Shown piece after piece: positions 61,158 to 64,000 of a DNA stretch of 64,000 nt. Numbering within the stretch: the first letter of the stretch is position 1; each line of letters starts with the position of its first letter. The translations under genes and the position numbers were made by a program. The notes under the pieces were generated by a model. That model made no database searches. It was not told where the DNA came from and saw only the letters and a program-made list of their open reading frames with translations. Location of the stretch: positions 434,001 through 498,000 of the forward strand of contig NZ_AZER01000016.1 in NCBI RefSeq assembly GCF_001436045.1. Direction: 5' to 3'. Source of the DNA: Limosilactobacillus frumenti DSM 13145 (GTDB lineage: Bacteria > Bacillota > Bacilli > Lactobacillales > Lactobacillaceae).

Positions 61158-62135
61158 TTATCCAACTGTAACCTGCTCAATAGCATCCGACAGATGATTA
61201 ACTACCAGATTCTTAATACTATTAACATCTGATTGTCCTGATCTTGTTGATGCTAACTGACTTATTCCTTCTTGAACAAAAGACATTTTGTACTTATTGA
61301 GTAAGTCAGTGAAGATTACCACTAGGCGCTGGTCATCATAAGGAATATTGCTGTCAAACTCACGATTCAGTGAATCGAAGAGAGATTCAATCTCATCATT
61401 CACCGCTAATCGGTTTTCCATTGACGGTCTTTCGGTGCTTGCAATAGTAGCATTATTATACATAGTGGAAGTAGAAGCGACAGATGACGAAGAATCTTTC
61501 CCCAAACCCTTATTAGAAGTAGTTGTTGCCGTGTGCGTTGATCTATGTTGATCTTTGCTGACTTGATCTTTTCTTGTCTTGTCTACTCTACTCTTATCTA
61601 ATCTAATCTTATCTATTCTATTCTGTGCAAGAAGTTTCGATGATGTTTCTTCGACACTTCCAGGAACTTTCTTAGAAGTTTCTTGGAAGTGGTGAGAATA
61701 CTGTTGTAACTGGATTTCTGGCGATGTTTTCTTGTCTCGGCCATTTTTAATCCATGCATTAACAGGCGCCATTACATCATCATCAGATGGATTAAGAGTA
61801 TATGCAAAATTCGTTTTTATGTAGAGCAATTCTCGAATCGATAGGAATTCTGTAGGCTTGTAAATTTTACCTTCAATCTTATTTTGAGAGTACCAATCTG
61901 TAATAACATAGACACCGCTCTGGGTAGGCTTTAGGATTAAATTATTATCTAACAATTCCTCATAATTGTCGGCGTTAGCCCCTGTCAAAAAGTTAATCAT
62001 TTTAACACTTCCAACAAAGCCATCGTCATCAGCATTTAAGACAAGATAAAAATACAACAGTTTACTAATAGGATTCATATCAACGAAGCGGTCATCCTCT
62101 GCAATACTCCGACTAATCATTCTTCTTTCAGCCAT
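61158..62135 (-). CDS. Phage replisome organizer-like replication protein
   Basis: 325 residues. The N-terminal winged-helix domain (about 1-120) has the pattern RRMISRSIAEDDRFVDM, LLYFYLVLNADDDGFVGSVKMIN, then GVYVITDWYSQNKIEGKIYKPT, as in phage replisome organizers that open the phage origin and recruit the host loader. The middle (about 170-200) is a low-complexity Asp/Lys/Arg repeat encoded by a pentanucleotide array. The last 80 residues may be a DnaD-like helicase-recruiting domain. Its ATG overlaps the upstream gene's stop by one base (TAATG), so the two are coupled. Confidence 0.85.
   Translation of the reverse strand: MAERRMISRSIAEDDRFVDMNPISKLLYFYLVLNADDDGFVGSVKMINFLTGANADNYEELLDNNLILKPTQSGVYVITDWYSQNKIEGKIYKPTEFLSIRELLYIKTNFAYTLNPSDDDVMAPVNAWIKNGRDKKTSPEIQLQQYSHHFQETSKKVPGSVEETSSKLLAQNRIDKIRLDKSRVDKTRKDQVSKDQHRSTHTATTTSNKGLGKDSSSSVASTSTMYNNATIASTERPSMENRLAVNDEIESLFDSLNREFDSNIPYDDQRLVVIFTDLLNKYKMSFVQEGISQLASTRSGQSDVNSIKNLVVNHLSDAIEQVTVG
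61567..61626. repeat. Pentanucleotide TCTNN array inside the replisome gene
   Basis: Twelve consecutive 5-base units TCTNN (plus strand) run from 61567, using mainly TTG, TAC, TAA and TAT endings, several in exact pairs. On the minus strand they encode five-residue repeats of the form R-x-D-K-x. AT-rich, purine/pyrimidine-biased repeats within initiator genes are typical of phage origins. Confidence 0.85.
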
Positions 62136-62605
62136 TAATGAAATTCCTCCAGTTTGTTGTAATATAATTCGCCATCAACAAATAACTTTGTTAGTTCAAT
62201 AAGCCGTTTTAACGTGTCTGGGTCATTATTGGTGACTTGCTTAATCCGGTTGATAAGATTTTGGCGATTACGCTCTTTACCTTTGTTATGAGTTAAGTAA
62301 TTAGGATTGCCAATTGACTTCATGATGAAATATAAGCGGGTTACATCCTCATTGCGATTGTGCGTTAATAGTGACAACTTGGAATATAGATCATCATTGA
62401 AACCATCAAGATAAATCAATAAAGTATGAACTCGCCCAATATTATCTCCAACAAATTCACCAATTCAGTTAGCTAAGTCGTTTGGCTTTTTGGCCTGGTC
62501 AACATCCTTCAAATACTTATACCAGCTCAACAAGGCAAGATATGTAGTATTAATGTCACAACGCTCTTTGCGTCCATCTGGGGCGGTTAAAGTTACAAGA
62601 TTCAT
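62135..62605 (-). pseudogene. Phage early gene split by an in-frame TGA
   Basis: An ATG at 62603-62605 with a well-placed AGGGGA opens a frame of 46 codons that stops at TGA (62465-62467). The same frame continues open for about 109 further codons, through LIYLDGFNDDLYSK and HNRNEDVTRLYFIMKSIGNPNYLTHNKGKERNRQNLINRI, to its stop at 62135. One base change (for example TGG to TGA) would restore a single 156-residue protein. The downstream part could be reinitiated from TTG at 62419. Both ends are tightly coupled to neighbours. No family recognised. A sequencing error cannot be excluded. Confidence 0.75.
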
Positions 62606-62874
62606 TGGTCATCGTCCCCTTTGTAATATGCGCTGACAGCCTCATTCAATTGTTTTTCAGCCTGGTTGATAGTATCTTCGGAAGCGTTAGACAGAGTTAG
62701 CAATTTAAACCAAAGCCGTTTTGCTTGGTACTGCTTGCCCTTATCAGTTGAGGGGTAATTGGTAAAAAGCGTTGTTGAATCGCTTATTAGGTCATTAAAC
62801 GTTGCTGACAATCCCTTCACGGTATCCAATGTGATTTGAACATTCTCCACTTTGTCGATACTGAATTGTTTCAT
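62602..62874 (-). CDS. Hypothetical phage early protein
   Basis: 90 residues, hydrophilic, mainly helical (QITLDTVKGLSATFNDLI, then TINQAEKQLNEAVSAYYKGDDDQ), with no cysteine or membrane segment. GGAGG lies nine bases before the ATG. Its stop overlaps the next start in an ATGA junction, so it belongs to the early operon with the replisome gene. No family recognised. Confidence 0.7.
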   Translation of the reverse strand: MKQFSIDKVENVQITLDTVKGLSATFNDLISDSTTLFTNYPSTDKGKQYQAKRLWFKLLTLSNASEDTINQAEKQLNEAVSAYYKGDDDQ

Positions 62875-62925
62875 GATCTTATTCCTCCATTTTTAGGGAT
62901 GATTGCCCCAATATCAAAAGTTACA

Positions 62926-63030
62926 TGTTAGAATAAGCAAGCAACGGGAAACCGTTGCAATGCTTATATTTTGGGCTGTTAAATGCTAACTACTTTGGTC
63001 GGTGAGTAGCATTTGACGGCCTTTTTATTT
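62926..63030 (+). ncRNA. Candidate plus-strand small RNA with two hairpins
   Basis: A TG-extended TAGAAT (62929-62934) is followed by a hairpin with a GAAA tetraloop (TAAGCA-A-GCAACGG-GAAA-CCGTTGC-AA-TGCTTA, 62934-62966). A 15-bp stem (62974-62988 with 63007-63021, two G-T pairs) ends in TTTTT. Both lie in the gap between two minus-strand genes. The terminator works only on the plus strand. The candidate is inferred from structure. Confidence 0.5.
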
Positions 63031-63040
63031 TGTCTGAACA

Positions 63041-63358
63041 TCATTCTTCATTTCCTAACTGTGCATTACCGATTACTTGTGCTCGCTTGGTCATTACCAT
63101 TATTTGAGAAGTAAGTGGAGCAAGGGCAATAGACCGTTCTTTGTCATTGGTAATAATGAAGTAACCATTGTTTGGATGCTCGTATCTTGCTCCAATTGGT
63201 TGATGATGAATCACAATTAAACGGTTGATCGTTCCCCGAACTTTGCGACTGCTCCAGCCTGTGAGATTAATTAGCTCTTTTAAGGGTCGAGGCCGGTCAA
63301 TTCCCTTTGGCAATAAATCCATAATGCGTTGTTCTTCTTTATCTAACTTTCGTGCCAT
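63041..63358 (-). CDS. Winged-helix DNA-binding phage protein
   Basis: 105 residues. The N-terminal half (KLDKEEQRIMDLLPKGIDRPRPLKELINLTGWSSRKVRGTINRL) is a helix-turn-helix of winged-helix type, followed by a strand pair (QPIGARYEHPNNGYFIITND) forming the wing. Such proteins are common among early genes of Lactobacillus phages and may regulate replication or transcription. It has an AGAGGTG site and belongs to the leftward early operon. Confidence 0.75.
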   Translation of the reverse strand: MARKLDKEEQRIMDLLPKGIDRPRPLKELINLTGWSSRKVRGTINRLIVIHHQPIGARYEHPNNGYFIITNDKERSIALAPLTSQIMVMTKRAQVIGNAQLGNEE

Positions 63359-63369
63359 AATTTCACCTC

Positions 63370-63546
63370 TTAGATTAATTTTTTGAGTTGCTCTAAGTCA
63401 TCAATGGCTTCACTGATTAGTTCTTGGTCATTTGGCTTTTCACCATTAATGGTGGTTTTAGCTTTTCCCTGTAGGGTTGCGATGTTGCCCGCAACATCAT
63501 TCAGTAAAGCCGTTTTTAACAATCTGTCGTCTTTGTTTAACTTCAT
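63370..63546 (-). CDS. Small phage early protein, 58 residues
   Basis: A hydrophilic, helical protein (NKDDRLLKTALLNDVAGNIATLQGK and NDQELISEAIDDLEQLKKLI). The ATG at 63544-63546 is chosen because GAGGGG lies about ten bases upstream; a longer frame to 63588 would overlap the preceding small gene. It is 11 bases before the winged-helix gene. No family recognised. Confidence 0.65.
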   Translation of the reverse strand: MKLNKDDRLLKTALLNDVAGNIATLQGKAKTTINGEKPNDQELISEAIDDLEQLKKLI

Positions 63547-63562
63547 GTAAACCATCCCCTCA

Positions 63563-63697
63563 TTAGATGAATCGTGTGAGTGCATCAATAATTAATACGA
63601 CAACGGGCATGCTTGCTAAGTAAGCCCACAGCCGTTCACTTGGTGCTGTGTCCCAAAATGCAAGAATACGCTGGTCAATAGTTGCTAATAGTTTCAT
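63563..63697 (-). CDS. Small phage membrane peptide, 44 residues
   Basis: A 44-codon gene that begins MKLLATIDQRILAFWD with GGAGG six bases before the ATG and ends LIIDALTRFI. Residues of about 24-40 (WAYLASMPVVVLIIDAL) form a likely membrane helix. It lies neatly between the HTH gene and the 58-residue gene, consistent with an early operon. Its function is unknown. Confidence 0.65.
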   Translation of the reverse strand: MKLLATIDQRILAFWDTAPSERLWAYLASMPVVVLIIDALTRFI

Positions 63698-63739
63698 GGT
63701 GTACCTCCAAATTATCCACGCTGGCGGGCTGTCGATAAT

Positions 63740-64000
63740 CTACCTTTTCAATTGGTGTCGTTGCATCCACTCATCAAGTGCAATCCGCTGATAACGGGTC
63801 ACACCTTCAATCTCAATGGTGGGAATGTCATGGTAACGAGATTCCAAGTCAAGAAGTGTTTTAGGTGCAATATGTAAGTACTTGGCGGTTTCGGTCTTAG
63901 TCATGTAAGGCGGGAAACCATCTTTTTCTTTGGCTTCAATTAGTGCCTGCTCGATCGCCTGGCTGGTCATGCGGGTAATGGCCCGCTGCAAGTCGCTTGG
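63740..64000 (-). CDS. Excisionase/MerR-like helix-turn-helix protein, 5' end cut by window
   Basis: At least 83 residues, with the frame open to the window edge (no stop before 64000), so the start is not determined. The TTG at 63989-63991 and ATG at 63968-63970 lack ribosome sites. The motif MTKTETAKYLHIAPKTLLDLESRYHDIPTIEIEGVTRYQRIALDEWMQRH is the excisionase/AlpA-type (MerR-like) winged HTH of phages and mobile elements, where it directs excision or regulates integrase. It is the rightmost gene seen. Confidence 0.7.
   Translation of the reverse strand, partial: PSDLQRAITRMTSQAIEQALIEAKEKDGFPPYMTKTETAKYLHIAPKTLLDLESRYHDIPTIEIEGVTRYQRIALDEWMQRHQLKR

Larger units (their letters stand above)
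58906..64000. mobile_element. Phage-derived accessory segment (prophage remnant or satellite), left end at tRNA-Leu
   Basis: Starting at the tRNA 3' end, the sequence becomes visibly AT-richer and all recognisable genes are phage early-type on the minus strand. From right to left these are an HTH/excisionase-like protein, small hypotheticals, a winged-helix protein, a replisome organizer, ArpU-type regulator and a primase-C-terminal-like protein. No integrase, terminase, capsid, portal or lysis gene is seen before the tRNA. The other end is outside the window, so the att duplication could not be tested. It may be a satellite (PICI-like) or a prophage with a deleted late region. Confidence 0.75.

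Noticed and set aside
62135-62605. Selenocysteine or suppressed TGA explanation for the split phage gene
   Set aside because: No selenocysteine insertion element or selenoprotein family is recognised, and TGA is used as an ordinary stop by neighbouring genes such as nadD and the phage gene ending at 62602.
1-64000. CRISPR array, insertion sequence or rRNA operon
   Set aside because: No regularly spaced direct repeats with unique spacers, no transposase frame with terminal repeats and no rRNA-like sequence were seen in the window.

Overview
The window reads as chromosome of a low-to-mid GC Firmicute of the family Lactobacillaceae, most likely the heterofermentative Limosilactobacillus group. 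The species cannot be fixed from the sequence alone. Supporting this are the Bacillus-like gene orders yqeG-yqeH-yhbY-nadD-yqeK-rsfS-yqeM, infC-rpmI-rplT and polA-mutM-coaE-nrdR-dnaB-dnaI. T-box leaders precede pheST and argS, YidC is a lipoprotein, and the folate cluster carries the extra XTP-pyrophosphatase-like gene seen in lactobacilli. Positions 1 to about 58,900 are dense core genome. Positions 58,906 to 64,000 are an AT-richer, phage-derived accessory segment that begins immediately 3' of a tRNA-Leu gene.

Core layout. 1-5,731: a truncated class B penicillin-binding protein, a divergent YfhO-type membrane protein, small stress/envelope proteins (GlsB/YeaQ and CsbD types) and a cysteine-free HesB-like protein. 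5,860-12,019: greA, then pheST behind a Phe T-box, an HxlR regulator, an HD-domain protein and a TrmH-family methyltransferase. 12,104-15,393 (plus strand): acylphosphatase, yidC, a short deformylase-like protein and a MATE exporter with an unusual leader. 15,457-19,286: a YjeM-like permease and an ArlRS-like two-component system. 19,456-25,814: rpmF, yceD, tmcAL and the yqe ribosome-assembly/NAD cluster. 25,934-27,241: the IF3-L35-L20 operon behind an attenuator leader. 27,284-34,232: a replication and repair operon. 34,352-42,458: BI-1, murC, ytpR, thioredoxin, trmB, ecsAB, hit and prsA. 42,569-48,922: the yhaN/yhaO nuclease pair, a YlbF-family protein and PBP1A. 49,075-52,853: argS behind an Arg T-box, then pdxK-ldh. 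52,907-58,748: tRNA-Gly, a DUF2187 protein with a Lys/Thr-rich tail and the folBKEC-xtp3-folP operon.

How the genes fit together. Much of the window supports translation and growth: two aminoacyl-tRNA synthetases under tRNA sensing, r-proteins and IF3, and ribosome assembly factors. Envelope growth is covered by two PBPs, MurC, PrsA, YidC and YfhO. DNA replication and repair are covered by PolA, MutM, DnaB, DnaI, NrdR and YhaNO. The folate operon supplies tetrahydrofolate.

The accessory segment holds, on the minus strand, an HTH/excisionase-like gene, several small phage early genes, a replisome-organizer-type protein, an ArpU-type regulator and a small protein resembling the C-terminal domain of phage primase-helicases. 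No integrase, packaging, structural or lysis gene is visible before the tRNA. It is therefore either a satellite-like element or a prophage that lost its late half. The points most worth a second look are: a pentanucleotide array inside the replisome gene; a two-hairpin transcript-like structure on the opposite strand; a phage gene split by one in-frame TGA; an antitoxin remnant; the probable AUA start of infC; and the leader of the MATE gene.
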